Of a stretch of DNA of 64,000 bases, positions 45,702 through 56,548 are shown piece by piece. Location of the stretch: assembly GCA_049841135.1 (NCBI GenBank), contig JASGHK010000004.1, forward strand, positions 1,612,001 through 1,676,000, given 5' to 3'. This DNA comes from JACRCT01 sp049841135 (GTDB lineage Bacteria > Myxococcota > Myxococcia > Myxococcales > UBA5297). A program made the position numbers and the translations under genes. The notes below the pieces were generated by a model. It made no database searches and was not told the DNA's origin. It was given only the letters and a program-made list of their open reading frames with translations. How positions within the stretch are numbered: the stretch's first letter is position 1; each line of letters opens with the position of its first letter.

Positions 45702-46997
45702 ATGCGGCACGTGACGCGGATCGTCGGCTATCTGCTGGTGGTGGCGGGCCTGGGAGCAGGCGGCTGGTTCCTCAAGGACCGGCTATCCCCGCCGCCGCTC
45801 CCGCTCGACCAGCGGGTCAAGGCCTCCGAGGTCTCGCGCGGCGCCATCACCGCCAAGATAACCGCGACCGGGACCCTGTCCGCGTTGGTGACCGTGCAGG
45901 TGGGCAGCCAGGTCTCCGGACGCATCGCCGAGCTGCACGCGGACTTCAACACCCAGGTCAAGAAGGGCCAGCTCATCGCGCGCATCGACCCGCAGATCTT
46001 CCAGGCGGCGGTGCAGCAGTCGCGGGCGAACCTGCTCGCCGCCGAGGGAAACCTGGCGCGGGCCAAGGCCCAGTCGGCTGATGCGGCGCGGCAGTTCGAG
46101 CGGGCCAAGTCGCTGGCGGCGCAGAAGCTGGTCGCGCAGGCGGAGCTGGACACGGCGCAGTCCAACGCCGAGGCCTCCGCGGCGGGCGTGCAGGCCTCGC
46201 AGGGCAGCGTCGAGCAGGCCAAGGCCTCGCTCCACCAGGCGGAGATCAACCTCGCCTACACCACCATCTCCTCGCCCATCAACGGCGTGGTCATCTCCCG
46301 CAACGTGGACGTGGGCCAGACCGTCGCCGCCTCGCTGCAGGCCCCCACCCTGTTCACCATCGCCGAAGACCTGACGCACATGCAGGTGGACACCAACGTC
46401 GCCGAGGCCGACATCGGCAAGCTCAAGCCGGAGATGGCCGCCACCTTCCTGGTCGACGCCTGGCCACTGGCCCCGTTCAAGGGAAAGATCCGGCAGATCC
46501 GCAACGCGCCGATCACCGTCCAGAACGTCGTCACCTACGACGCCGTCATCGACGTCGAGAACCCCGAGCTCAAGCTCAAGCCGGGCATGACCGCCAACGT
46601 CTCGGTGGTCTACGCCCAGGTCGACGACGCGCTGCGCGTGCCCAACGCCGCGCTCCGCTTCCGCCCCGGCGCCGACCTTCTCGGCGACGGCCCCGACGCC
46701 GGTGTAGCCGGTGCCAGTGGCGGTGAGCGCCGCCGCGGAGAAGGGCGCGAGGGTCGCGGCGAGGGCAAGGGCAACCGGCCCAAGCAGGTCTGGGTCCTGC
46801 GCGGCCAGAAGCTCGTCCCGGTCAAGCTCGAGACCGGCATCACCGACGGCTCGTTCACCGAGGTCACCGGCGGCGAGCTCAAGGAGGGTGAGCAGGTCGT
46901 CACCGAGTCGATCGACACGGGCAAGCCCTCGGGCGGCTCCTCGAACCCGCTGGGGCCCCAGCAGTCCCCGGGCGGCGGCATGCGGCGCGTGCTCTAG
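45702..46997 (+). CDS. macA: MacA-like periplasmic adaptor protein
   Basis: This 431-residue HlyD/MacA-type adaptor links an ABC exporter to an outer-membrane channel. One N-terminal membrane anchor (RIVGYLLVVAGLGAGGWFL) is followed by the lipoyl half GQVSG-like motif VQVGSQVSGRIAELHADFNT. A long coiled-coil hairpin (85-160), the second half YTTISSPINGVVISRNVDVG and beta-barrel segments come next. An Arg/Glu/Gly-rich insert (ERRRGEGREGRGEGKGN) interrupts the membrane-proximal domain, which is unusual. AGGAG lies about 15 bases before ATG 45702. It begins a three-gene macA-macB-like operon. Confidence 0.9.
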   Translation: MRHVTRIVGYLLVVAGLGAGGWFLKDRLSPPPLPLDQRVKASEVSRGAITAKITATGTLSALVTVQVGSQVSGRIAELHADFNTQVKKGQLIARIDPQIFQAAVQQSRANLLAAEGNLARAKAQSADAARQFERAKSLAAQKLVAQAELDTAQSNAEASAAGVQASQGSVEQAKASLHQAEINLAYTTISSPINGVVISRNVDVGQTVAASLQAPTLFTIAEDLTHMQVDTNVAEADIGKLKPEMAATFLVDAWPLAPFKGKIRQIRNAPITVQNVVTYDAVIDVENPELKLKPGMTANVSVVYAQVDDALRVPNAALRFRPGADLLGDGPDAGVAGASGGERRRGEGREGRGEGKGNRPKQVWVLRGQKLVPVKLETGITDGSFTEVTGGELKEGEQVVTESIDTGKPSGGSSNPLGPQQSPGGGMRRVL

Positions 46998-47019
46998 CTC
47001 GCTCCCGAAAGGCCTCGCC

Positions 47020-49026
<2,007 letters not shown>

Positions 49027-49068
49027 CGCCGCCTCGACGGTTTCAACCTGCCGCCTCCACCGGCCGCT

Positions 49069-50172
49069 TCAGCCCCCGGCGGCCGTCGCCCGCCGGTGCT
49101 GCAGGTCGGAGTCGCCCATCGCCCCCTTCTGCTCCGAGTAGCGCTCGGCGATCTCCCGGCAGTCCTTGGAGACCTTGAGGAAGGCCGCCACGGCGTCGGG
49201 GTCGAACTGGGTGCCGCTGCCCTTCTGGACCTCCGCGCTCGCCTCCTCGAACGTCCAGGCCCGCTTGTACGGCCGCACGCTCATCAGCGCGTCGAGCACG
49301 TCGGCCACCGCCGCGATCCGCCCGGTCCAGGGGATGTCCGCGCCCTTGAGACCCCTGGGGTAGCCGGTGCCGTCCCAGCGCTCGTGGTGGCAGAGCGCGA
49401 CGTCGTGGGCGCAGCGCAGCAGCTCGTTGGGGTCGTCTCCGATGATCTCCGCGCCGATCGTCGGGTGGGTCCGCATCACGCCCCACTCCTCCGGCGTCAG
49501 CTTGCCAGGCTTGAGCAGGATGGACTCGGGGATGCCGATCTTGCCGATGTCGTGCATTGGGGCGACGAGGAAGAGCAGCTCCGCCTCCGCCACCGAATGG
49601 CCCGCCGCCAGCGCGATGCGCCGGCAGTAGTAGCTCATGCGCAGGACGTGGTTGCCGGTCTCGTTGTCCTTGTACTCGGCGGCGCGGCCCAGTCGCCGGA
49701 TGATCTGCATGCGCGTCTGCTGCAGCTCGAAGGTGCGCTTGGCGACCAGCTGGTCGAGGTCGCGCTGGTGCTGGTAGAGCGCGAGGTGGGTGTTGACCCG
49801 GGCCAGGAGCGTCGCCGGCCGCAGGGGCTTGGTGACGAAGTCCACGGCGCCGACCCGGAAGCAGCGCCGCTCGTCCTCGTCGTCGTCGGAGCCGGTGACG
49901 AAGATGACCGGAAGGTGCTCGAAGCGCTGCTGGCGGCGGATGCTCTTGCAGGTCTCGAACCCGTCCATCTCCGGCATCTGCACGTCGAGCAGCACCAGGT
50001 CCACCGGCTCGCGGTCGAGCAGGGCGATGCCCTGGGCCCCGTTGCTCGCCGTCAGCACCTTGAAGTGGGAGCCCAGGACCAGCCGCATCGCCTCCAGGCT
50101 GGTCAAGGTGTCGTCGATGCACAGGATGGTCGGGCGCTCGTCGACGTATTCGCCCGCGGCTGGGTGCTCCAT
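49069..50172 (-). CDS. response regulator with HD-GYP phosphodiesterase domain
   Basis: ATG at 50172 has GAGGGAA upstream; the product has 367 residues. The receiver domain has DD at 20-21, the phospho-acceptor Asp63 in LLDVQMPEMDGF and Lys near 115 (FVTKPLRP). A linker helix (130-160) follows. The output domain carries HDIGKIGIP (His207, Asp208) and WDGTGYPRGLKG (GYP at 270-272), so it should hydrolyse cyclic di-GMP under phosphorylation control. The partner kinase is not in the window. It is convergent with the mac operon. Confidence 0.94.
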   Translation of the reverse strand: MEHPAAGEYVDERPTILCIDDTLTSLEAMRLVLGSHFKVLTASNGAQGIALLDREPVDLVLLDVQMPEMDGFETCKSIRRQQRFEHLPVIFVTGSDDDEDERRCFRVGAVDFVTKPLRPATLLARVNTHLALYQHQRDLDQLVAKRTFELQQTRMQIIRRLGRAAEYKDNETGNHVLRMSYYCRRIALAAGHSVAEAELLFLVAPMHDIGKIGIPESILLKPGKLTPEEWGVMRTHPTIGAEIIGDDPNELLRCAHDVALCHHERWDGTGYPRGLKGADIPWTGRIAAVADVLDALMSVRPYKRAWTFEEASAEVQKGSGTQFDPDAVAAFLKVSKDCREIAERYSEQKGAMGDSDLQHRRATAAGG

Positions 50173-50509
50173 GGTTCCCTCGACGTTGGTCAGACGCCTT
50201 TGGAGGACACGGCGCGACCGCGCCGCTTGGCCAGTTGGGGCAGAAGGGTCTCCGGCGCGGATCCGTGCGCCGGCTTCTGCCCGCTGCCTCCACTCGAGCT
50301 GCAATGCGTCAGCGGTGGACCTCCACTTCACTACTGTCGGGCCGTCGCCGGTGCAGCGTCCCGGACTGTGAGCATTCCCGGCCTCGCCGGTCTCCAGGGC
50401 GCGAGGCGCACGTGCACCTTTGATGCTTCTTCGGCTCGAACTGATTGGGGCTTAAGGCGGCAACTGCGCCAGCCTGCCCTCCCCCGTCCGGGCAACATCC
50501 TTGGGCGAA
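50173..50509. other. non-coding region upstream of the HD-GYP gene
   Basis: I see no credible gene in these bases. The part near 50172 must carry the HD-GYP promoter. The far end runs into the palindromic repeat at 50510. Confidence 0.4.
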
Positions 50510-50560
50510 TAGCCCGAGGCCCATCGACAGGCTCGGGCCCCTCGACAAGCTCGGGGTGTC
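50510..50560. repeat. double REP-like palindrome
   Basis: Two related half-palindromes follow each other: CCCGAGG...GGCTCGGG at 50512-50537 and CCCCTCGACAAGCTCGGGG plus TGTC at 50538-50560. The second matches 2181-2203. It lies directly after the methyltransferase stop codon and may act as its terminator. Confidence 0.65.
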
Positions 50561-50561
50561 A

Positions 50562-51425
50562 TCAGCCGAGACGATAGACGGCGGTCCACTGGAGTCTGCG
50601 GATGAAGTCCAGCCCAGCGAACCAGGCGAACCAACCGAGCTTGGGTTCCTTCTCGTCGAAGTAGGACCACTCGTGGACGAGCCGGACCCCTTCGGCCCAC
50701 GCTTCGAGCTCGCGGGCGTCGCGCACTCCGAACGAGAACGCCGCCTCCTTGCCGATGCCGAGCTGCCGCTGGAACTTGCGCCGCATCCACGGGCGCTCCA
50801 TCCGCTCCACGATCCACCGATTGGCCAGCTCGCAGACGAGCGTCGAGCCCGGAAACTCGCGGCGAAGGGCCGAGACGAGCGCCGTCAGCGACTTCTCGTC
50901 GAGGTACATGAACAGGCCTTCCGCCAGGATCAGGATCGGCTGGCCCTTGAACTCGCGCAGCTCTTCCATCCAGGAGACGTCGAGGGCGGAGCGCGCCAGG
51001 AACTTCCGCCGCGGGCCCTCGGCGTAGAAGCGACGGCGCACCTCGATGACGTCGGGCAGGTCCAGCTCGAACCAGCGCGCCTTGCCGTCGTCGATGCGCT
51101 CGAAGCGCGAGTCCAGCCCGCATCCCAGGCTCACCACCGCGCCCGCCGGGTGCTCGGCGAGCCAGGCGGTGGTCAGCCGGTCGAAGGCGCGCGCCCGCAG
51201 CGACATCGTCACCGGCAGCTTGCCCGGCAGCTTGCCGCGGGCGAGCCGCTGGTGGATGGGGACGGGCGAGTCGCGCAGCACCGGCTCGAGGGCGCGCGCG
51301 ATCTCCACCGCCTTCGGGTCCTTCAGGACGGGCTGCTTCGACCTCGACTCCAGGGCGCGAGCGTGCAACGTCAGCAGGAGCGTCCCGGAGACCTCCGACC
51401 AGCGAAACGGCGTCGACTCGGACAC
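50562..51425 (-). CDS. SAM-dependent methyltransferase, leucine carboxyl / TcmP-like family
   Basis: GTG at 51425 follows GGGAGGG by 5 bases and starts a 287-residue protein. The family motif VVSLGCGLDSRFERID (residues about 97-112) is the SAM-binding loop, followed by FELDLPDVIEVRR and LARSALDVSWMEEL. LILAEGLFMYLDE is the conserved acidic segment. Members of this family O-methylate carboxyl groups of proteins or small molecules (PPM1, TcmP). The substrate is unknown. No biosynthetic genes are adjacent, so it may act alone. Downstream is a REP-like palindrome. Confidence 0.88.
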   Translation of the reverse strand: MSESTPFRWSEVSGTLLLTLHARALESRSKQPVLKDPKAVEIARALEPVLRDSPVPIHQRLARGKLPGKLPVTMSLRARAFDRLTTAWLAEHPAGAVVSLGCGLDSRFERIDDGKARWFELDLPDVIEVRRRFYAEGPRRKFLARSALDVSWMEELREFKGQPILILAEGLFMYLDEKSLTALVSALRREFPGSTLVCELANRWIVERMERPWMRRKFQRQLGIGKEAAFSFGVRDARELEAWAEGVRLVHEWSYFDEKEPKLGWFAWFAGLDFIRRLQWTAVYRLG

Positions 51426-51449
51426 TGATCCCTCCCGTCGCGAGGCCTC

Positions 51450-52898
51450 CTACGGTTTCCTGCGCCGGATGAGCCCGAGCGCCAACGGCACGATGAGTGC
51501 TCCGAGCGCGCTGCCCGACCCGGCGGTGCAGCCGCAGCCGCCCCCGACCGAGCCCGGAGGAATCCCCGCGTCCCGGCGCGACGAAGAGCTTCCGTCCGGC
51601 GTACCTGCGCCTGCCGCGTCGGCCTTGCCCGGGTCGTCCTTGCCCGCATCCGCTTGGGCGATCGTCGCCGCGTCCTCGCCCGGGGCCTCCGACGAGGCGT
51701 CGCTCTCCTCGATCGTCGCGGCGTCGGGCTCGACGACGGGTTCGCCCGCGTCGGGCGGCGTGGGCACGGCGGTCAGCTCCACCTCGCACTGCGCGGTCCC
51801 GCCGGCGGTCACGGCGCTGGGGCAGGCCATCGTGCGCGTCTGGTACCCCGCGGCGGAGACGGTGACGGTGTAGCTGCCGGGGGCGAGGGTGAAGGACCAC
51901 TTGGAGCTGCCGTCGTAGGTCGTCGACGAGCCGCCCTCGACCTTGACCGTGGCCGGAGCGACGTGGTCGGCGGTGTTGCCGTTGCGGTAGACGATGCCCT
52001 CGAGGACGCCGGTGGTCGGGGTGTCCGGGGTGACCTCGACGCTGCACCACGAGGTCCCGCCGGAGGTGACCGGGTTGGGGCAGACGCGGGTGGCGGTCTT
52101 GTAGCCCGCCGCGCTGGCCGTGACCGAGTAGCTGCCGGGCGGCAGGTCGAAGCGCCAGACCTTGCTGCCGTCGTAGGTGGTGGTCTGCCCGGAGCTCACG
52201 GTCAGCGTCGCCGGGGCCACGTGCTGGTTGACGTCCCCGTTGGTGTAGACGACGCCCATGATGGCGCCGGTGGCCGGCTGAACGCTGCCGCAGGTCTTGT
52301 TGTAGTAGTCGCAGACGCCTTGGGCCAGGGCGGCGCCGATGACCTGCCGCTTGGCCGGGTCGACCAGGTAGGAGGCCTCCGAGGGCGGGTGGCCGGTGTA
52401 GCCGGACGAGGTGCAGCAGTCGTGGAAGACGACCTCGGCGAGCGCCGCGGTCTGGCCGGAGTAGTTGAGGACCTTGCAGCGCCCGGTGCCGCAGCTGCCG
52501 TCCTTCACGCCACGGCTCTGGTAGGGGAGCTTGGCGAGGAGCGCCGACTGCACCTTGCCCGCGAAGTTGGTGCTGTCCGAGTACCAGCCCTTGAGCGTCT
52601 CGACGCCGTGTCCGCCGCCGGCGTTGGAGTGGACGCTCAGGAAGACCTGGGCGCCCCACGAGGCGGCGGCGGCGTTGGCGCCGTTGAAGTCGTCGCTGAC
52701 CTGCACCTCGAAGCCCGAGTTGCGCAGCACGCCGGCGGCGATGTTGCCGTTGTCCATGGCGTAGGTGGACTCGACCCCGCCGGCGCAGACCGAGTTCGCG
52801 GTCTGGTTGCTGGGGTTGATGAACACCTTCTGCGCAAGGCTGGTGCCGGGGACGAGCGCCAGGCCCAGCGCGAGGGCGATCTTCAGGGCGGCCTTCAT
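51450..52898 (-). CDS. exported amidase_3-like protein with MYXO-CTERM tail
   Basis: ATG at 52898 follows GGGAGGTG and overlaps the upstream stop as ATGA; 482 residues. The signal peptide is MKAALKIALALGLALVPGTS plus LAQ. The catalytic domain (about 25-190) begins KVFINPSNQ, a variant of the usual DPGHGG start, and has VFLSVHSNAG and ALAEVVFHD with the Zn-ligand His and Glu. The first His is replaced by Gln, as in a known PSxQ subgroup. Two carboxypeptidase-regulatory-like domains follow (YDGSKVWRFDLPPGSYSVTA and YDGSSKWSFTLAPGSYTVTV). After an Asp/Ala linker, GGGCGCTAG plus a hydrophobic helix and RRRK form the MYXO-CTERM-like tail. Peptidoglycan cleavage is the probable job. Confidence 0.87.
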   Translation of the reverse strand: MKAALKIALALGLALVPGTSLAQKVFINPSNQTANSVCAGGVESTYAMDNGNIAAGVLRNSGFEVQVSDDFNGANAAAASWGAQVFLSVHSNAGGGHGVETLKGWYSDSTNFAGKVQSALLAKLPYQSRGVKDGSCGTGRCKVLNYSGQTAALAEVVFHDCCTSSGYTGHPPSEASYLVDPAKRQVIGAALAQGVCDYYNKTCGSVQPATGAIMGVVYTNGDVNQHVAPATLTVSSGQTTTYDGSKVWRFDLPPGSYSVTASAAGYKTATRVCPNPVTSGGTSWCSVEVTPDTPTTGVLEGIVYRNGNTADHVAPATVKVEGGSSTTYDGSSKWSFTLAPGSYTVTVSAAGYQTRTMACPSAVTAGGTAQCEVELTAVPTPPDAGEPVVEPDAATIEESDASSEAPGEDAATIAQADAGKDDPGKADAAGAGTPDGSSSSRRDAGIPPGSVGGGCGCTAGSGSALGALIVPLALGLIRRRKP

Positions 52899-53755
52899 CG
52901 CGCACCTCCCGCCTCGGGCAGACGCGCGACCATCAGCTGCTGGCTCTCCGCTTCGACGAAGGCGACCCACGCGCCGTCGGGCGAGAACGCTGGCCGGGTG
53001 ACGATGTGCGAGCGCGGCGCGGCGAGGAGCCGGATGGCCCCGGTGGAGGGCTCGAGCTGGAAGAGGGTGGAGGACGTCAGCCGCTCTCCGTCGTCCTCCG
53101 TGCGCAGGAAGAGCGCGCGCTTGCCGTCCGGGCTCCAGGCCGGCTCGTAGCCCTGGCCCAGGTCGCGGGCCTTGCCGGTCGCGGTGGAGACGAGCCACAG
53201 GTGGCCGCCGCCGCTCTTGAGCTGCGAGACCAGCACCTGCGAGCCGTCGGGCGACAGGCGCGGGTTGTAGAAGTCGGCGCCCTCGAGCAGCACCTTGCCC
53301 GGGCCCTCGCTGCCGGTCTTGAGGAGGACGATCCGGTTCTGGGCGACGTCGCGGCACACCACCAGGCCGTAGGCGGCGCGCACGTCGAAGTCGTGGCCCG
53401 GCAGGCTCGCGAGCACCACGGGGAGCCGCCCGTCGGGCTCGACGCGGACCAGCGCGCCGTAGGCGAAGGCGAACCAGGCCTTGGAGCTCGGGTCCCAGAC
53501 CGGGTCGTTGGCGGCCGCGGCCTCGGCGAGCTTGCTCAAGCCATGCAGCCCGGCAGGCCTCGCCGACCACAGGCCTTCGGCGGTCCAGACCGGGTGCGCT
53601 CGCGGAGAGTCGGCCCGGCCCAGCGCCAGCGGCTCGTCGAACGACGCGATTCGGGTCTGCAGATCCGGACGCAGCGGCACGGTCTGGGCCCGGGCGAGCT
53701 CCGCCGTTCCCATGAGCGTGACCGCGGCCAGCGCTAAGAGGGTCTTGGGGGTCAT
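52895..53755 (-). CDS. exported TolB/WD40-like beta-propeller protein
   Basis: The start is ATG 53755 (MTPKTLLALAAVTLMGTAEL), with AAGGAG 6 bases upstream; 286 residues. A signal peptide of about 22 residues ends in ARA, so the protein is probably periplasmic. Blade motifs include NPRLSPDGSQVLVSQL, EPAWSPDGKRALFLR and RPAFSPDGAWVAFVEA, the TolB-type pattern. It overlaps the amidase start and lies 79 bases after the peptidase-like gene, so the two form an operon. A role in cell-wall hydrolysis or its control is inferred from this linkage. Confidence 0.75.
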   Translation of the reverse strand: MTPKTLLALAAVTLMGTAELARAQTVPLRPDLQTRIASFDEPLALGRADSPRAHPVWTAEGLWSARPAGLHGLSKLAEAAAANDPVWDPSSKAWFAFAYGALVRVEPDGRLPVVLASLPGHDFDVRAAYGLVVCRDVAQNRIVLLKTGSEGPGKVLLEGADFYNPRLSPDGSQVLVSQLKSGGGHLWLVSTATGKARDLGQGYEPAWSPDGKRALFLRTEDDGERLTSSTLFQLEPSTGAIRLLAAPRSHIVTRPAFSPDGAWVAFVEAESQQLMVARLPEAGGAR

Positions 53756-53834
53756 TGGATGCTCCTTCAAAGGTGGCCAACAGGGTACGCCTGGCCGACG
53801 TTGTGCGCGAGGCGGTTGTCGAGGGGCGGATGCG

Positions 53835-55410
53835 CTACTCGGCCAATCGGAGGTGGTAGCGCTCCTCGAAGGTCGAGCCTCCGACGAGCAGCGGCGGGAA
53901 GGACCAGCTCGCCACCTCGCTGGCGATGCAGGCCCGTTCGACGGGAGTCAGCTCGCCGCCGGCGACCTCGGACTCGACCTCGCCCGCCGCGGAGACTCTC
54001 CCTTTGACCTCGATGGTCAGGTCCCGGAAGCGGACGCAGTGAACGATCCCTTTCGCGCCACGCCGGAGCACGGGGCGGATCAGCATCTGCTTGAGGGCCG
54101 GACTCGACATGAACTCCGCGTTCGGGGACGCGGCGCTGGCGAACGCGGCGAGCTGGATCGCGTTCTCCCGGCTGTGCAGGTACTCGTCGGCCAGCGCGGA
54201 GTTGAAGAGCCGGTTCCCGCGCATGAGCTTCGCCGCCTCGACCAGCACCGCCTGGGTCTCCTCGGCAGGGCCCCCGCTCGCCTCCAGGCTGGCGGCCAGC
54301 GCCAGCTGGGCAAGCCAGCTCGTGGGCCTGGCCGTCGCGAGCGAGCGCGCCTTGCCGAGCCGCTCGTGCGCCGGCGCATGAGCCAGCCGCTCGAGGTACG
54401 GCTCCGGCGCCCAGGGGTCGTGTTGGCGCGCCTGCTCGAGCTTCCCGCTCCCGGTTCGCCGCGATCTCCTCGCGTGACCGCCCGCTCAGGCCGGTCTCTT
54501 CCAGCCGCGCCAGGAGCGCGTGGAACTCAGCGGGCGGCAGCTCGCGCTCGACGAGCCCGGCGCCCACCTCCGCCGGGATGGGCACGGTCTGTAACGACCA
54601 CTCGATGGACCACCGCTTGTAGTCCGCCGCGACCTGCGACTCGATCTCACGAGTCTCGGACTCAGGGAAGACCTCGTCCCACGCCACGGGTCCCGACGTG
54701 CCGCTCCCCAGCTTGCCCAGGAACTCCGCGAGCCGCGGGCCCTCCTTCCTCTTCAGGTAGCTGACCCAGAACCACGACGACGAGTAGCGGCGGTACTCCG
54801 CCATGCCCGTGGGGTCCTCGACGCCCCACCGCCAGAGCGTCTGGAACGACTGCAGGCCGTGCTCGCTCTTCAGGCTCCGGAGCGCGTCGACGTCCATGTG
54901 CCCCAGGGTCGCCGAGCGGCCGTCCTCGTCGAACCGCAGCGCCCCGAAGTACTGGGCCATGCCTTCGTCGAGCCACTTGGGCGGGCAGGTGACGAGCGCG
55001 TGCACGACGTAATGCGTGTACTCGTGCGCGAAGCTCTCGCTGCGGTCGATTCGGGCGTTCACGCCGAACCCGTGGAACGGGACCAGGAGCAGCGCCCCGC
55101 CGCCGGTGGTAAAGACGGCGCGCCGCTGGTAGCGCTTGCCGAAGCCGAAGTCCGCGTTGGACACCACCACCGGGAGCCGGCCAGGCGGATCCAGCGGGAT
55201 GGAGTCGAGGACCAGGTGGCGAACGCGCTCGAAGCGGACCGCCGCCTCGCGGGCATCGTCGGAGTCGAGGTCGGTGAGGACCTGAAAGTGGGCGGTGGTG
55301 ATCTCGCGCCACGGCTTGCCGCCCTCGGCCGGGCACCTCACGGTCGCGCAGCCGGCCAGAACGACCACCCAGGCAGCCATCGCCAGCACACAGCCAAAAA
55401 CTCTCGTCAA
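53835..55410 (-). CDS. Zn-peptidase-like lipoprotein (one frameshift)
   Basis: I place the start at TTG 55410 because GGAGAGGGAA precedes it. The signal peptide has lipobox VLAGC near residue 20. The sequence FAHEYTHYVVHALVTCPPKW near residue 135 holds HEYTH, the zinc-binding HExxH of gluzincin-like peptidases, with LDEGMAQYFG supplying the further Glu. The frame breaks near 54445: after EIAANRERE the continuation KLEQARQHDPWAPEPYLERL is one frame away. The C-terminal half is helical (TPR-like) and ends with a TonB-C-like piece (VRFRDLTIEVKGRVSAAGEV). The joined protein has about 525 residues. An Asp or Glu protease acting at the envelope is inferred. Confidence 0.72.
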
Positions 55411-55518
55411 TTCCCTCTCCTGGATCACGTTTGTGACCAGGATCACTCATTTCCCGCATCATTAGATCAGCAAAGTCGGCCAGCACCGAAGGCGTACCTC
55501 ATGCCGTGAGAGCAAGCC

Positions 55519-55627
55519 CCTCGGATCGCCGGCGCAGCTTGAGGCTGGACGGCACGAGGCCGGCGATCCGAGGTGGCATCAGGCACGCCTTTGGTGAGCG
55601 GCAATAGGCGCCCGCCCGGCGATCCGG
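55519..55627. repeat. inverted repeats in the 55411-55703 intergenic region
   Basis: CCTCGGATCGCCGG (55519-55532) and its perfect complement (55560-55573) form a 14-base stem with a 27-base spacer. A third partial copy, CCGGCGATCCGG, lies at 55616-55627. The region separates two divergent operons. The structure could be a repeat element or a shared regulatory site. Confidence 0.6.
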
Positions 55628-55703
55628 GGCGAGCGGCTGGCTGCACCCCAGTGCCCCGCTTTCGCTTCTGGTCGCGAAACGCCAGCCGGGCTATCTGTTG
55701 GCC

Positions 55704-55970
55704 ATGAGACTCCTGCGTCCTTTCCTGCTCCTGGGGCTTCTCGCGGCCAGCTGCGGCCGGGTGGCCCAGGCCCCCGAGTGCGTCGCCTACGTCGAGTGCG
55801 TCAAGGCGCGCGACACGGTGCTGACCACCACCACCGACGTGGTGCGCTTCGAGTCCGCCGGCGCCTGCTGGAACAACGAAGACCTGGCCGGCGGCTGCGT
55901 GAAGGCCTGCTCCAAGGGCCTCAAGTGGCTGGGCTCTCTCTCGGGCGCGCCGAAGGAGTGCACGCCATGA
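55704..55970 (+). CDS. small Cys-containing lipoprotein
   Basis: ATG at 55704 begins MRLLRPFLLLGLLAASCGRV, with lipobox LAASC (Cys17). The 88-residue product has five further Cys (CVAYVECVKAR, CWNNEDLAGGCVKACSK, CTP), probably disulfide-bonded outside the cell. The function is unknown. Its stop overlaps the next start as ATGA, so it heads a three-gene envelope operon. Confidence 0.68.
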   Translation: MRLLRPFLLLGLLAASCGRVAQAPECVAYVECVKARDTVLTTTTDVVRFESAGACWNNEDLAGGCVKACSKGLKWLGSLSGAPKECTP

Positions 55971-56548
55971 GCAAGCGCCTCCTTCCGCTGCTCGCGCTCC
56001 CCGTTCTCCTGGTCTCGCTGCCGGCCGTCGCGCACGCGCCGGGCATGCTGGACGAGAGCGGCGTGACCGTCGTCGAGAATCCCAAGGTGAGCCGGCTGCT
56101 GGTGGGCACCTTCAAGACCGGCACCGAGGTCCACGTCGCGAAGATGCACTTCGAGACCGGCTTCGCGACCGGCTTCGAGATGATCACGCCGCACCGCGAG
56201 GAGCTTCGGGACTTCCGTCCCGCCTTCGCCGTGGTCGCCAAGGGGCTTCCGGTCCCGTCGATGGAGGTGCAGAAGCGGCTGCCCTGGCCCCTGCCGGAGG
56301 GCGCCGGCGCGTTCGTGGACTTCAACGAAGAGAACCCGCGCCCGGTGCTGTGGGAGTTCGTGATGCGCCGGGTCTACTGGACGACCGACCCTACGGCAGT
56401 GCCGCTGCCGGCCGGGGAGACCGAGGTGTGGATGTGGTCGCCCCAGAAGAGGCGCGGCCCGTTCTCGCTGGGCTTCGGCGTCGAGGAGAAGTTCGGAATG
56501 GCCGTGGTGGCCGAGCTCTTCGATCACTGGAGCGACTATGCCTACTAG
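55967..56548 (+). CDS. exported hypothetical protein of the envelope operon
   Basis: The 193-residue protein has a signal peptide (MSKRLLPLLALPVLLVSLPA, cut after AHA). The mature part is beta-rich (NPKVSRLLVGTFKTGTEVHV, EVWMWSPQKRRGPFSLGFGV) without Cys. No family was recognised. It overlaps the gene before by 4 bases and the gene after by 11, so all three are probably translated together. Confidence 0.65.
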   Translation: MSKRLLPLLALPVLLVSLPAVAHAPGMLDESGVTVVENPKVSRLLVGTFKTGTEVHVAKMHFETGFATGFEMITPHREELRDFRPAFAVVAKGLPVPSMEVQKRLPWPLPEGAGAFVDFNEENPRPVLWEFVMRRVYWTTDPTAVPLPAGETEVWMWSPQKRRGPFSLGFGVEEKFGMAVVAELFDHWSDYAY

